NCBI GenBank assembly: GCA_026874595.1
Contig: CM049316.1
Location: forward strand, 75,313,676-75,377,675
Origin: Sipunculus nudus
Taxonomy: Eukaryota > Annelida > Sipuncula > Golfingiida > Sipunculidae
DNA: 64,000 bases
Reading direction: 5' to 3'
Shown here: positions 33,381 to 45,399 of the stretch, piece by piece
How positions within the stretch are numbered: the first letter of the stretch is position 1
Layout: each line of letters starts with the position of its first letter
Made by a program: the position numbers and the translations under genes
Notes under the pieces: model-generated
Told to the model about the DNA's origin: nothing
The model's database searches: none
Seen by the model: the letters and a program-made list of their open reading frames with translations, nothing else

Positions 33381-36300
33381 TAAGTCAATTTGTAAATTGC
33401 CTGACATGTTCAAACAATGTACAAATTCACTGGTGTGGTACTTAATTTTCCTGTGATCAACCAACAAAATTTCATATATGATAATCCGAGACACTTGTAT
33501 ATTTGCGTGTAGATCACGGTCAGAAGCAACCTCGAAGCATCTTACGCAGCCAATTCAGTGCTGAAGTCTTATTTATCATTAATTCAGACCTTTTGTGCGG
33601 ACATTTTCCTGTAGATATTTATACGATTTATAATTTTATTGCGTATCGCATGTCTGTATGTCAGTTAATTATAATATCAGATAACGCATTTTTCCAGATC
33701 AGATCCGCGAAATTTGGGGCGGATTTACTGGCATAATTTCTGATTGACGCCGATACAATCACCCTTAAAAACATCAGATTCTTCCGTATTTAAGGGAGAA
33801 TATGAAATGTCCCCCTGAGGACACACCTGGTAGTTCAAAGCATAAATGGGTGACACGGATGAGTACAGAGAGTGATAATGGTTCAGTGCCAGCACAGTTA
33901 ATTATAATTCCGATGTCGGCGGCCGACAAGTAAACATGTAACATCCATCGGGCGCTCCAGGATATTTAGCTAATGATGACCTAGGACAATATTCAATGTT
34001 TTGAATTAAAGATATTCTACCCAGATGTTTTAAATGAAAATTATACCGAATGTGATCATAGATTGTAACAGATATATGGTAAGTGAGATCAAGATGACAT
34101 AAAAACATTTGTAATACTGTTTGAAGGCATGCAGGCAAAATTCGGTCCTTTCATTCTGATGGAAATTTCCACCATGGAAACATGTGCTTGATAACCATTT
34201 AAAAAATGATAACAAGAAAGTCGTGGTGACATGATAACCTTTAAAACATGATAACATCATACAGTGACAGGAAAATCATTACAAAATGATCGCATGAATT
34301 TCATAATAACCATTGTAACACGATAACAGGATAGTTGATAGTAAACCACCTATTAAAAACAACAGCCATAAGTACAAAATTTGTAAAAATACTACAACAA
34401 TTGAACTTTTTATAATATATTTCTGATTAAGCGAATGCAAGAAGCACATTCAGTGCGGCTTACGGAGTATTCGCATAAGAATTATACACACAACGCCTGA
34501 TAGACACGGCCATAATTCATTTCATACATTTTGCAGGGTCAAGGGACATAATTTAATTTCAATTTAGACGTATTTTATACATAGAACATAAAGCGTGAGC
34601 AAACTTAACGTTAACGCTACGATACTTGATGTCCATTTTAAGGTAACCAACGACTTAAACCCAGGCAATAACACTGACGCTACTCGGTAAGGTGTCAAAG
34701 CCCAAATTCCTTTTGCTTTAGGGGATACCCAATTGATTTTTTTTGTGCATAGGATAGGGAGAAATCTTCTGAGCACATATATATCCACTGCTATTACATA
34801 TTTACTTTTTGTCATAATACCCTTATAAAGACCCTGCCAACAAAGTTAACTTCTAGCATTCGTGTCTTCTATAAAAAAAGTTGTATTGGTAATTTCGTAT
34901 ATTATTCATTCTCCATTGAAACGAACGAACAACATTGTTAACCATTTTGCTTATATTTATATACTTAGTTAACATAACAATAAAGCATAACCCATCACAG
35001 GATAGTGCAATCAATGTGCTGTTTTATAGGAAGTCACCAACAACTTCAAAAAGGAACGTACATAGGTTTACAGAAATACAGGCATTAAGGCAGATACATT
35101 TTACCACAACGTTCATAGGAGCATACTGAATTCAAAGAGGACGTTTTCCTTTTCACTGGGAAGCAGGTTAAGGTTAAATATTACAGTCGGTCCCATTTAA
35201 TTGGATATCGTATTTATCAACTGATTATATTCATTTAAGCAGGCTCTTCAAATAAACATGGGTGTTAATCTTCAAGGTTGAAGTCGTCACTATATTACTA
35301 TAAATTGCTATCGGATGGCTTGCATGTGTGTTTCGTATTATTCAGATGGTTCTTAATTATCTGTTTTGGAATTTTTCATTGAATGATGTTTCAAAATTAG
35401 TTTATATATTTTATTTATTTATAATTTCTATACCTTCTACGGAATAAAATATTGTATATTCGCCTGTTTTCATTTATTATTGATGAAAAACGATCCCACT
35501 GCCAATGGCTAACAGCTTACCAACCACGTGAATATATCAAATGTTGTCGAAGGTTTTATACGATTCCTCAAGGATTTTGATTTATCATAAAAACATTTTA
35601 TTTGTTTCAACTAAGAAACAGAGAATCAATGTGCATTCACCTGTTCGTATATGTTATATATAAAAAGCGATATTGTAAAATGGATGACAGCTTAACGATC
35701 ACGTGAAAGTGTCTAAGGTCACGAAGTTTAGCAAGATTCCTAAAAGATTTTGATTTTTATAGCACGTATTATCTTCTTTTTTAACTTTAAAAATACATTT
35801 GGCCCGTTAACCTGTTCGTGTGTGGTCTATAAAAAACGAAGTTTCCGGAAAACGTCATCCTTCCGCCAGGGAACGTTCCTACTCGAAACCATTGTGAGTA
35901 CGATCCTAAGCAGTGTGCATGGCTGGCTGCATACCGAGCACGTGAATATGTCAAATATCAATAAGGTGAGAGTCCACATTAGGCCAGCAAAATACTGATT
36001 CGTACTTTGAACTAACCGAAAAAACGAATCGATACTGTTTTCTTTGCGGATTATTTTAAGAATTATAAAACATATTCACGGATTTTACTCTATAATTACC
36101 CGATATATACATTTATTAGATATTCATATAACCGGATAAGTTTATTAAGAAGACATAGGAAAGGTTTTGGTTTTCATTATTTTATACAATTAAACGGGAT
36201 ATACAATTATACGATATACAATTAAGCAGGATCGACTGTACTTACATTAACATCCGACTACATAATAGTCCATACATTTCCAAAAGTTGATAAATCTTGT

Positions 36301-36743
36301 TCTCTTTCGAGGAAAATATTCCCATATCAGCCATGTATTTCAAACAGATAGTTTTATCATATAACAATTGAAAAATGTCATCATAATCTAATAATTGTAC
36401 AAACATGGATGATATCTAATGGTAGACACTCTCAATTATACGGATGGTGGCATTCGGTGGTCTGTAGAGGTGGGAGAAACCTTCGATGGGCCACTAAAAT
36501 CCACTCTAATATCCATGTCTAATATCCGAGGCGCCACCGGGTGACAACCGAGCGTGTCAACATTTGAATATCCAGGCTATAGGATAAGGGTGATGACGGT
36601 CTACTACAGGGATCCTATCGGTCCACGTCAAATTCTGTTATGCGTTTCCAGTACTATGTTGTTGTGTCCTAGAAATACATGTTTGAATGGTGGTGTTTTG
36701 GCTCCTAGTCACTGTAATACCCATAATTATTATAACGATCATT
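33381..36743. other. Intergenic, no supported gene
   Basis: AT-rich sequence with only short frames. The 83-codon minus-strand frame at 34564-34815 has hydrophobic ends but no recognisable domain. Nothing else stands out. Confidence 0.4.
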
Positions 36744-38750
36744 TTACCCATAAAAGTCATCGTCGCTATCTATCAGATAATAACTTTCCCCATAAATATG
36801 CTTCATTTTCAGAAGCGAATGGTCAAAATTGAAATCTACGCCATTTTGTGAGGTTTCTTCAGACGACGGTTCAGTTGGAGTCATAGGTTTAAGAAAGAAA
36901 ACATCGATGATGGGTTCGAATGATTTCTCTTTCAGCTCATCTAAGAAAACAGACGGGACTAGCTGGCAGCTGATTTTGTAGTCTTCATACATAGTAGGCG
37001 GCGGAGGAATAATGTAAAGTATCTTATTTTCTCGTTTGTATGCATACAGACAGTTGTAAAAAACGCCATCCTGTTTCTCATGGGATGAGAGTATTTCAGT
37101 GTCAAAGGTGGTCAGGTAGCATTCTCTTCTCAGATGACCAACACCTGGAAACACGGCCGGAAGAGGTTCCGAATCATGAACCTGCCACTCATTGGAGGAT
37201 TCAATATATTCAAGAGTTTTGTTGTTATCAAAGTTATAAATGAAGCCATTTGATGATTTTTTGCCTGACACTGGTGAACTATATTGTATATCTTTGTATC
37301 TACTTGGTGGAATTGTGATCATTTTTAAAGAACTGTTCTTCGAATCAAAGTTGTACCATAAAGCACCTATTTGTAAAGAACATTTGACAAATATGGAAAC
37401 CTCTGTCAGGAAATGAACGACACCACACCTGTCTTGCAAAACAAATGTTTTCTTTGCCGTCTTCTTTTGTGCGAAAGATGTTGAGCACACTTCCCTCCAC
37501 GGATTTGATTCAACATTTGAATAATTCAAAAGGTAACGATGGATACAAAACATGTTGCTCTGCTTGTTTACTCCGGCGCAAAACAATTCGCATTCAGCGC
37601 AAACAAACTGCACGTCTTGGAAGTCTTTTGGTACATGGACATGTAAGGACTTTCCGTCTTTTATGTTCACCAACAAAGATCCTCCATATAATTTTCTAAA
37701 GATATACATGTCCATTTTCCCTATGCCATACAACATGTACTTATCTGAAGGTATTATACCAATCTCATCCGTTTTCAGCCATTTGTTCAGGAAGGGGCGA
37801 TACAAAATACTTCCAACTTTGCTTCTACAGATGATGACTTCTTCAGTTGCATTTCTCTGACGGTCATCATATGAATCGCCCTTAATTTCCGCTTGTTGGT
37901 CTGTCTTTATCGAGCTAGTAAAGTCATTATATGTATACTGATTTGATGAACTGCCGATCGTAAGTTCATCTTTACAAGCTCTACCAGAGGTCATGGTGCC
38001 CTGGTTATAATTTCTGTGCCCCACAGAGCTCTCCTGAATTTGTTTACTTTCGACAAGATCCACGAAGCTTCTTGGTAAAGCCTTACCAGTCATGTTTTCG
38101 TTTAGGTGGTACTGTGATTTCAATTTGATCATTACTTTAAAATGTTCAGCGGTATTTCCCTCCAGTGCCCAGAGCTTTAGGAATTCTTCCCATTCCCTGA
38201 AAGTACAGTGTTGTGCCAACCCATCTTCATAGAGTCGCACAAGAATATCTGGTGGAACCATTAGAGCTCCGTCAGTGTTCTTGATCACATCATAAAATCG
38301 ACTCATTGCAATATGCCTACTTGTTCTATATAAATCCTCCAGATCATACAACTCTGCCAGTGACCAGGTCCACAGTGATGTCTTGAGTGTAAGAGTGTGC
38401 TTTAGGAAACTGACACATGCTTCAGTCAGTTCATCAAGGAGGAAATACTTTGATGCGTTCAGTATCTCTGTGAGATAGTCCTCACTAAGTGTAACTTCAA
38501 CACCATATATATAGTCAATGATGAATTGTAAGGGCAGAGTGGATGAAAATAACCAAGACACGTCAAATTCATGCTTCTTGATGTCTTTAAAGTCGCCACA
38601 AAGTAGTCTTTCAAAGTAGTCTAAAACCCCTGCTAATACACATTGATGTGCCGATACCTTTCCATTCCCTACTTTGAACGTGACGTCACAGAACCTGCCG
38701 ACCAATCTCTGTGCCTGTAGTGCTGAAGCTATCGATAGATTTGACTTCAT
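36744..38750 (-). CDS. BTB-BACK Kelch-like protein, single exon, intact
   Basis: This is a 668-residue uninterrupted reading frame. Residues ~10-117 form a BTB/POZ domain: CDVTFKVGNG, the AHQCVLAGVLDYFERLL segment, and a VIDYIYG-type IIDYIYGVEV strand. Residues ~118-225 fit BACK (YFLLDELTEACVSFL, then RLYEDGLAQHCTFREWEEFL). Family knowledge makes such proteins dimeric adaptors for CUL3 ubiquitin ligases. The C-terminal ~360 residues are in the Kelch position but lack clear GG-Kelch signatures, so the substrate-binding part is diverged. It ends in an acidic DSDDDFYG. The start matches the paralogue at 63542 (MKSxLSIASxLQAQRLVGRF). A TTTCAG acceptor about 45 bp upstream (exon first base 38794) suggests a 5' UTR intron. 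It is convergent with the HNMT-like pseudogene. The plus-strand frames over it are shadows. Confidence 0.9.
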   Translation of the reverse strand: MKSNLSIASALQAQRLVGRFCDVTFKVGNGKVSAHQCVLAGVLDYFERLLCGDFKDIKKHEFDVSWLFSSTLPLQFIIDYIYGVEVTLSEDYLTEILNASKYFLLDELTEACVSFLKHTLTLKTSLWTWSLAELYDLEDLYRTSRHIAMSRFYDVIKNTDGALMVPPDILVRLYEDGLAQHCTFREWEEFLKLWALEGNTAEHFKVMIKLKSQYHLNENMTGKALPRSFVDLVESKQIQESSVGHRNYNQGTMTSGRACKDELTIGSSSNQYTYNDFTSSIKTDQQAEIKGDSYDDRQRNATEEVIICRSKVGSILYRPFLNKWLKTDEIGIIPSDKYMLYGIGKMDMYIFRKLYGGSLLVNIKDGKSLHVHVPKDFQDVQFVCAECELFCAGVNKQSNMFCIHRYLLNYSNVESNPWREVCSTSFAQKKTAKKTFVLQDRCGVVHFLTEVSIFVKCSLQIGALWYNFDSKNSSLKMITIPPSRYKDIQYSSPVSGKKSSNGFIYNFDNNKTLEYIESSNEWQVHDSEPLPAVFPGVGHLRRECYLTTFDTEILSSHEKQDGVFYNCLYAYKRENKILYIIPPPPTMYEDYKISCQLVPSVFLDELKEKSFEPIIDVFFLKPMTPTEPSSEETSQNGVDFNFDHSLLKMKHIYGESYYLIDSDDDFYG

Positions 38751-38794
38751 AACTGTCCCCTATTCTGACTGGATGATCGATGGAGCCTATGGTT

Positions 38795-39311
38795 CTGAAA
38801 GATACGACGAACAAATAATCTCGAGAAATAAAAAGGATTGTGAAAACGTGTAAACTTGTAAGTGTTATTATTCAACTGGCCTGCCACGCCAGCAGCCAGT
38901 GCAAATGCAGGCGATTTTCTGTACCAAGTTTCTAGTGACTGGCATAATTCAGCACCCCTGTGTCACTAGAATAAGTGAAGCCATTTAGTGGTTAGTTTTT
39001 GAAAAGGAGTGCGGAAATGTAGATTTTCTGCTGTAGTGAACATTATGTTGAGATGACAAAAAACGTTTCTGGCGGTGCCAGAATGCTGACACCTCATGCT
39101 TGATTTTTATTTAGAAGACTGATGAGATCATTACAATATTGGAGAGTCTAACGAAACATCTAATAAACAATGAACATCGTTTTGGTGCCAGAAGTAGCAA
39201 ATCTATTGCAATTGGTGTCAGAAGTGAAATTTACATAAGTTTTTTTTTAATGTTCCACAATACTCTTGACTTAAAAGGTTTTTTAAACCTTACTTTTGAA
39301 GGAGCAATATT
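38795..39311. other. Upstream region of the BTB-BACK gene
   Basis: This should hold the 5' UTR intron and promoter of the minus-strand BTB-BACK gene. I see no clear TATA box or first exon. Confidence 0.3.
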
Positions 39312-40345
39312 AGTCTATCAGCCCGAGGGGTTCGCCGGTACCAAAAGAGGGGCAATTTCTATCATTTTTTTTTTCTAAAGGTGATGATATATAGATTACA
39401 AAAATGCATGATAGCAGTTTGGGAATGGTGGCTTTCTATAAAATATGAGCCTGTTTCCATGGCAACCATGGTAATGTTTGTAGTTATTATGAAATTTACA
39501 AAGAAGGCCATAACTTTGTTATCATTGTGTATAAAAGGATGAAATAAACGCCAAAATGCGTCAGAAGAAAGATATTTATTTTTAATCATATTTTCTACAA
39601 ACAAGATAATTTGCATATTTTGCTGTATGCAAATATATGCAAATTCTCTAGTAAAAATTTACATTTTTTACACCAAACATATGTTCACAGTCCTCTGTTT
39701 TTCGTCAAATAAACACTTTCAGCTTAAACTTCACCTTCCTGGACAGGAAATGAAATATACAATACATATATGTTTGATATTTATCATTATTCATCTTATT
39801 TGCATCTTAATGAATATTTATAGGACACTACCATAATGACCGTGTTCTTTATTTATTGGTCACGCAGCTGTTATTGTCTACGATATATGGAATTGATGAT
39901 TTTGTAAGCATGTAAGTTTCTATGGTTTTCTCTGTAGTTTTCATAGCACAATATATATTTACCAAATACACAATTAAAATTTGCATATTAAATGAGACAA
40001 TTGCATAAATCTGAATAAATATCTATAAATTAGATCAAAATGGCATATTTATATTAAACAGATTTACAATCCTGTTTTATTTTTAATTAAATCAACACTT
40101 TCAGCATAAACCTTACATTGCTGGGAAGAAAATGAAGTGCACAACACATTTATATTAGATCCTCATCGATATTCGTAATATTTGCATCTTAGTAAATACA
40201 CATGACACACTATTATAATGACAATGTACCTGATTTATCTAAGACTGTATCTGTTATTGTCTACAATATATAAAATGGATGATTTTGTAAGCGTGTAAAT
40301 ATCCATTGTTTTCTATGTAATTTTCACAGCAGAATATATATTTAC
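39312..40345 (+). repeat. Long inverted repeat, left arm
   Basis: This arm is the reverse complement of 45400-47080, with interruptions. The best stretch is 39312-39716 against 46676-47080, sharing GATTACAAAAATGCATGATA and TTTCCATGGCAACCATGGTA. The second stretch is 39795-40345 against 45400-45960. The arm is strikingly rich in ATTTGCAT/ATGCAAAT octamers. Confidence 0.85.
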
Positions 40346-40640
40346 TAAATACACAAATAAAATTTGCATATTAAATGAGTATCTTTGCATAAATCTGAAT
40401 AAATTTCTATAATTTAGATCAAAATGGCACATTTATGTTGAACATATTTACAATCCTGTTTTTTTTTATTATTAAATCAACACTTTCTGCATAACTTTTC
40501 ACTGCTGGAATGAAAACGAAATATACAACACATTCATATTAGATGCTCATTGATATTTATAATATTTGCATCTTAATGAGACATAAAAATGACAATGTTT
40601 GAATTTTAATGAATTTCCATAATTCAGGTGAAAACTGTAC
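39980..40640 (+). repeat. ~384-bp tandem units within the left arm
   Basis: ATAAATCTGAATAAAT starts near 40006 and 40390. TTTACAATCCTGTTTT, AATCAACACTTTC and TTTGCATCTTA follow in the same order in each unit. An earlier partial unit lies at about 39600-39980. Confidence 0.8.
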
Positions 40641-42090
40641 ATCAAGGTTGAATAGCTTTGAAATCCTTGTCTCTTTAATCCCATGACAATGAGTGTCAGA
40701 GGGAAGGTTTGTATGTTGCACTATACAGTATTCTTAATGAAAATAAATAAATTTGCATAATATATATGAAAATATCGACCTTTGAAAGCATTGTATAATT
40801 GAAATATCCACACGTTAAAGCATTCAATTATTAATTTATCCAGTTCCAACTAAACGATCTCTCAACTTTATGCACAGCTTTTCACTTAACACTTTTCTTT
40901 GTCTTTTGAATATTTAGCGAGATAGATTGTATGCATACCTCATGCAATCTATGCATGATAGATTGTATGCATATACATTTTACATGAGTTTGCATACATT
41001 TGCATTATTTTATAACCAAGAAAACATCTACAGCCAAAAATATGTATGGTCATAAAATATTGAACATGTTCAACATTCTACATGTTCATGGCAAACATGC
41101 TTTCTCTAATATTTAACTATTCGGAGGCTTCCTCTGTCAGTAATAAGGTATAAAACAGATCCTGTTTTCTCAGGAAACTTTCAAATTAGTATTATTTCTC
41201 ATTCCGGCAAAACTTTTATATTAAAAAACAAAGTATGAAGTATATACAATAATTCCCTCTTTGGATGAAAATTAAAATGCATTTTATCAGCTATCAGTTG
41301 CAAATTAAGAATAACGTGTTAAACAAATGGATACATGAGAATATACATACATTTATCCAGACTGGCTATCAGTAACAAATAAAGCATACTGTATGATATT
41401 AAGGTAACAAGACTGGTCCCCCCGCATAACCTGACTTTTTTCGGTTTTTCCTTACATTGAACAATCTAATGCTTTAGGACCCCTTAAAGTATACATTTTC
41501 TGAATGCTAAGAAGATTCTCTACGTTTTGGAAAATATAAACTTTGTTTTGGAGGAATGTGTCTTAATTTATAAGCGTTTTAATTTAATTTAATTATTTAA
41601 CAAAAACAGTTTATTCCAGCACTTCTAAAGCAGATACAGAATATAGTTTTATATTGATCGAAAATTTAGATAAAAATCAGGTTTTTTTTTGTTTTGTGAG
41701 TTACGTTTAAAAATTTCGTAGTATTTAATTTTGAAACCCTTACAAATCATTTAAGTTTTTACATTTTCCTTAATAAAATCCTTCCAACTCAGTTTAGGCG
41801 TAAAATGAAAAAAAAAAGCTTTTACGTTGACATATTAACAACTGCATATGTCAAAGATGGTATGTTTCGGACAAGTAATTACGCTCTAAAACTAAGGTGT
41901 TCAGGTGAAATGAAGTTTGGAGAAAATGGTCAAAAACTACATTTGTAGAGATCATTCGTTCTACAGACGTAAGTAAGCGCAACTGCATACTGAAAGTCAC
42001 ATGAATTTGGACAAGACGGTAGTTTCTATCAAACCATGTCATAATATCATGGATTAGTTGATTATTTTGCTTTAAAAATGAATTAAAACG
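40641..42090. other. AT-rich spacer of the inverted repeat
   Basis: No protein-like frame. Short runs of A and T and further TTTGCAT motifs near 40752 and 40999. Confidence 0.4.
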
Positions 42091-42381
42091 ATGAAAGTTC
42101 GTCACGTAACAAGAGTGAGCTGTCAAACACCACGTGCCCTGGATGTTATGGGCGGAATTTGGCCGAGTGTCAAGGTGGGCCGAGTAGCCGAAAGCCGGGA
42201 CCCGCGTGTGAACAGGTGGGCCATGCCAGCTGAGCCGGGCCTAACTGGGAACCGCGTGTTGACACAGGAGCTACGGTTAATGGATATATTGGCATTCAAG
42301 GAGAACGGAACCGCAAGAATTGATTTACTTATCACGGTTTACACCTTTTTTGGAATGGAATATATAATTAGCTTTCAATGA
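42091..42381. other. GC-richer coding-like island, unrecognised
   Basis: Both strands are open: plus 96 codons ending at 42381 and minus 70 codons at 42123-42335. The plus frame reads TPRALDVMGGIWPSVKVGRV and the minus frame ATRPTLTLGQIPPITSRARG. The GC content contrasts sharply with the flanks. I cannot assign a family. Its position inside an inverted-repeat structure makes a fragment of a dispersed element plausible. Confidence 0.3.
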
Positions 42382-43197
42382 TCATACAAATCTTGCATAC
42401 CCATAGGCCTAGGAGTCACGTGAAGTCTTGAGTTGTTTCTTTTAGGGAAGCAGGGAGGCGGTTGTTTGAAAAAGTGTCGCATACACTATACATACACATC
42501 CACGCCACAGATAGAGCCCGGTTTTATCATCTGATGAGGTATATTTGCATTATATCAATAATTGATAATCAATCAAACATTGAAAAAATAACAGCGTCCG
42601 AGAAAGTCTTGGCATTCATCAGGTTAGGCTCACTGAGACTTCAGATTATTCAGCATCTGCAGTGTATCAAGGGGCATTCGAGATTTGCGTCGTCAGCCCA
42701 GGATATTTTTCGATTGTTATGTCGTAATATTTAGTTGTTCCGATGTTGACAGTAGGTATATGAATATCAAGACGTTAAATTTAATATATCAAGGATGATA
42801 GTGTATTATAATGTAGGATGTAGACATCAGACAATTCTGTTTTAACTACAAAGGACAATTACATGCATGAACCCTTACACATTGCCAATCAATTAATTAT
42901 GTTTAATAAATGGAAATTCCTGTGCATTATATTGACATGAGGAGGTTTAATCATTACTTGAGTCGACCTGTCTCTTGTGTAGGAATGCGTCCCATTTGAT
43001 ATGCATTGTTGTTCATAATCAGAATTCAAGTTCATCAATCTCATGTATCCACGTGATATGACAACCTCGTCATCTTCACTCTTATCATTTAATTGGTTAT
43101 CACCAGTTTTTTTTTTATCTGCACATATATGACCATTTAAGCCTTTGAACGATTCACTTGCAGTCATTGAGATTACATGACTTTGAACAATTACAAG

Positions 43198-43440
43198 CTA
43201 GCTGACAAATCCAATACTTTCAGGTGCTGGCGAACCATCTATCCAATCTATACTGAGCTTGTCATTCCCTTCAGAGGTTTCTGAAATATATCCATGACCA
43301 ACAGGACTTGGATTATCTTGATCATTAGTAAAGCAGCGGCGCCACACAACTGTTTGGTAGGTTGCACGTTTGCTATGCTTATACAGACATTCTTTACAAG
43401 GTGGCATTTGACGGGGTTTAATTTCACCTTTTTAGGTGCA
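43198..43440 (-). other. Possible remnant of a Cys-containing coding exon
   Basis: The minus frame from about 43437 to 43198 reads IKPRQMPPCKECLYKHSKRA, then a VVWRRC segment, and ends ESIGFVS and stop. A CxxC...WxxC pattern can be a zinc-binding element, as in some transposase C-termini, but the similarity is not specific enough to name. The preceding codons in this frame contain stops. Confidence 0.25.
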
Positions 43441-44353
43441 AAATAAATATGCGTGATAATTAATATTTTGCAGGTTCGTGTTAGGGACATGTAGCTTAAA
43501 TGTGAAGATTTCCAATGCATTAATGACACTTGATCGAACATTCCATGTCTGACCTAAGAGACAAAAAACTGTTTCTGCTGTGTTCTTGATATACATCAAA
43601 AACATCTACCCTTTTGCTTTGTGGGCATTCTCTCTAGGCAGCAGAAAGAATAGATGATGTTACTTGCTCAAACGTTTCCTTGTCTCCATTTGTATTCTAT
43701 ACAAAAATTGGAAACTACAGTTAAAGAGGTTGGAATGTGAGCCAGGCCGGTTGAGTTTCAACTATCCAATATCTAAGAAAAAGTTGCAAACATTCAGTGA
43801 CATCCATAAAAAATCAACTAAAGTAACCAGTGACCCATGGGTCATGACGCTCAGCTGACTAGGAAGACCTTTTCAATAAGGAATTTTATCATGTGAATGC
43901 CAAATTTTAAGATGGTATCCCAATTCAACTATAGTAATTAATGTTCTTCAAAATTAACAAGAAGAAGAAGATTTATTATAATATGTCAAGCCATTCCCAT
44001 GAAATCTAGTTTTTGTATGCAGTCAGCTGACCTAAAAATAACTATGCACACTGTACGTCATCTGAGCTATAGTGATCACCTTATGTCCCGAACTGTTAGA
44101 CCTAGAAATGTTTAGCAGTACATCCTGGGAGATCCATGCAAAAACTCCTAGGAAACCTAAAATAGGTCTTTGTTACCCATATCCTCCGAGCTATGGGTCT
44201 CGTAAGAACCCCCCCCCCCCCCCCATAATTAAAAATTTGATGCAAAAGCTTCAGTATCTGAATAACTGTTTCATTGATCCCCATTGATCGTCCGTCCGCC
44301 GTCGTCCTTACGTTAAATCATGCTATCTGAAAAAAAGTCAGAGCTAGAAGCGT

Positions 44354-44555
44354 CAGGGGCGGATCCAGGATTTAGGAAAAGGGGGGGGGTCCAACCCAGG
44401 AGACCAATGAAAATCCTAAAAAAAAAGGTCATCAATTCTGGAAAAGGGGGGTCCAGGCCGCAAAAATTACGTCTAAAACCCCGTAAAAAAGGTTGCTTAG
44501 GGTGAAAAAGGGGGGTCCGGACCCCCTGGACCCCCCTCCCCTGGATCCGCTTCTG
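44354..44555. mobile_element. 202-bp MITE with CAGGGGCGGATCCAGG termini
   Basis: The left end is CAGGGGCGGATCCAGG and the right end, reverse complemented, is CAGAAGCGGATCCAGG. Both sides are flanked by AGCGT (44349-44353 and 44556-44560), a likely 5-bp target duplication. Internally it holds repeated AAAAGGGGGGTCC-type G-runs and a GGGGTCCGGACCCC palindrome. With no coding capacity it must be non-autonomous. The CAG...CTG ends are hAT-like, but an 8-bp duplication is not evident. Confidence 0.8.
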
Positions 44556-44559
44556 AGCG

Positions 44560-45340
44560 TCAAATTTTATGAAAGAACCAGTGACATGTCAAACACTTTC
44601 AGATTGAACTTATTTTTGGGGTAACTGCATTGACTTGGATTTTATATGGAAAAAGCTATAAAAAAACTTAAAAAATCTTCTTCTCTGAAACCGTCCCGCT
44701 AAGTTTTTCAATATTTCACAGAAATAATTCCAGAAACAGTTTTTCTCAAGTTTGTTCGAATGTTTTTAGTTTGATGATTTTGGCTAAGTTATAGGAAGCA
44801 AAACTTTGTATTTTGGCCAAAAAAGCATACAAAAATTACAATTTAGAAATGGCTAGAGCTACCTTCACCAAATTTTATGCACTTTTATGAGTCATATTTA
44901 AAATGGCCCCACATGCATCAACCTTTTTTTTTTTGGAAGGGGGGGGGGGGGGTCATCGGTCATTGGTACATTAACCCATAGTTTCTCAGGAATAGCTGGA
45001 GCTAGCATCCCCAAATGTTACGCAAAAATCAGTTACATATCAAATGTTGTGGGATTAGGCTTTTGTGAGCCACCTGCATCAGCCTACATTTTACAGGGGA
45101 AAAGCTTGAGTGCCTTTGGAATATTCTCCTCCAAATTCATTCAGCCAAATTATTCAATATTTCACAGAAATGATTCCTGGGACAAGCTCTCTCAAGTTTG
45201 TTCAAATGCATTGAATTAATTAATTTGGCCAAGTTACAGGAATTTGAACACAGCCATTTGGCCAAGTAAGCATAATAACATAACAAGTTCAGAAAAGACA
45301 GGAGCTAGCATCACCATTGTTTGTCACATGACTCATATTT
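44560..45340. repeat. ~446-bp degenerate tandem pair
   Basis: ATATTTCACAGAAAT at 44711 and 45157 marks two copies. Also shared are CTCAAGTTTGTTC, TTTGGC(T/C)AAGTTA and GGAGCTAGCATC-like segments. A G-run of about 15 (near 44938-44952) separates the copies. Confidence 0.75.
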
Positions 45341-45399
45341 GAAATTGAGGTTTTTGTAGCACATTACACATTAACCTGTTTTGTCATTTTATATGCAAA

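Noticed and set aside
34564-34815. 83-codon minus-strand frame with hydrophobic segments
   Set aside because: It has no recognisable domain, splice context or composition shift, and its length is within chance for AT-rich DNA.
36744-38750. Plus-strand frames of 60-100 codons across the BTB-BACK gene
   Set aside because: They are antisense shadows of the 668-codon gene and have no domain similarity.
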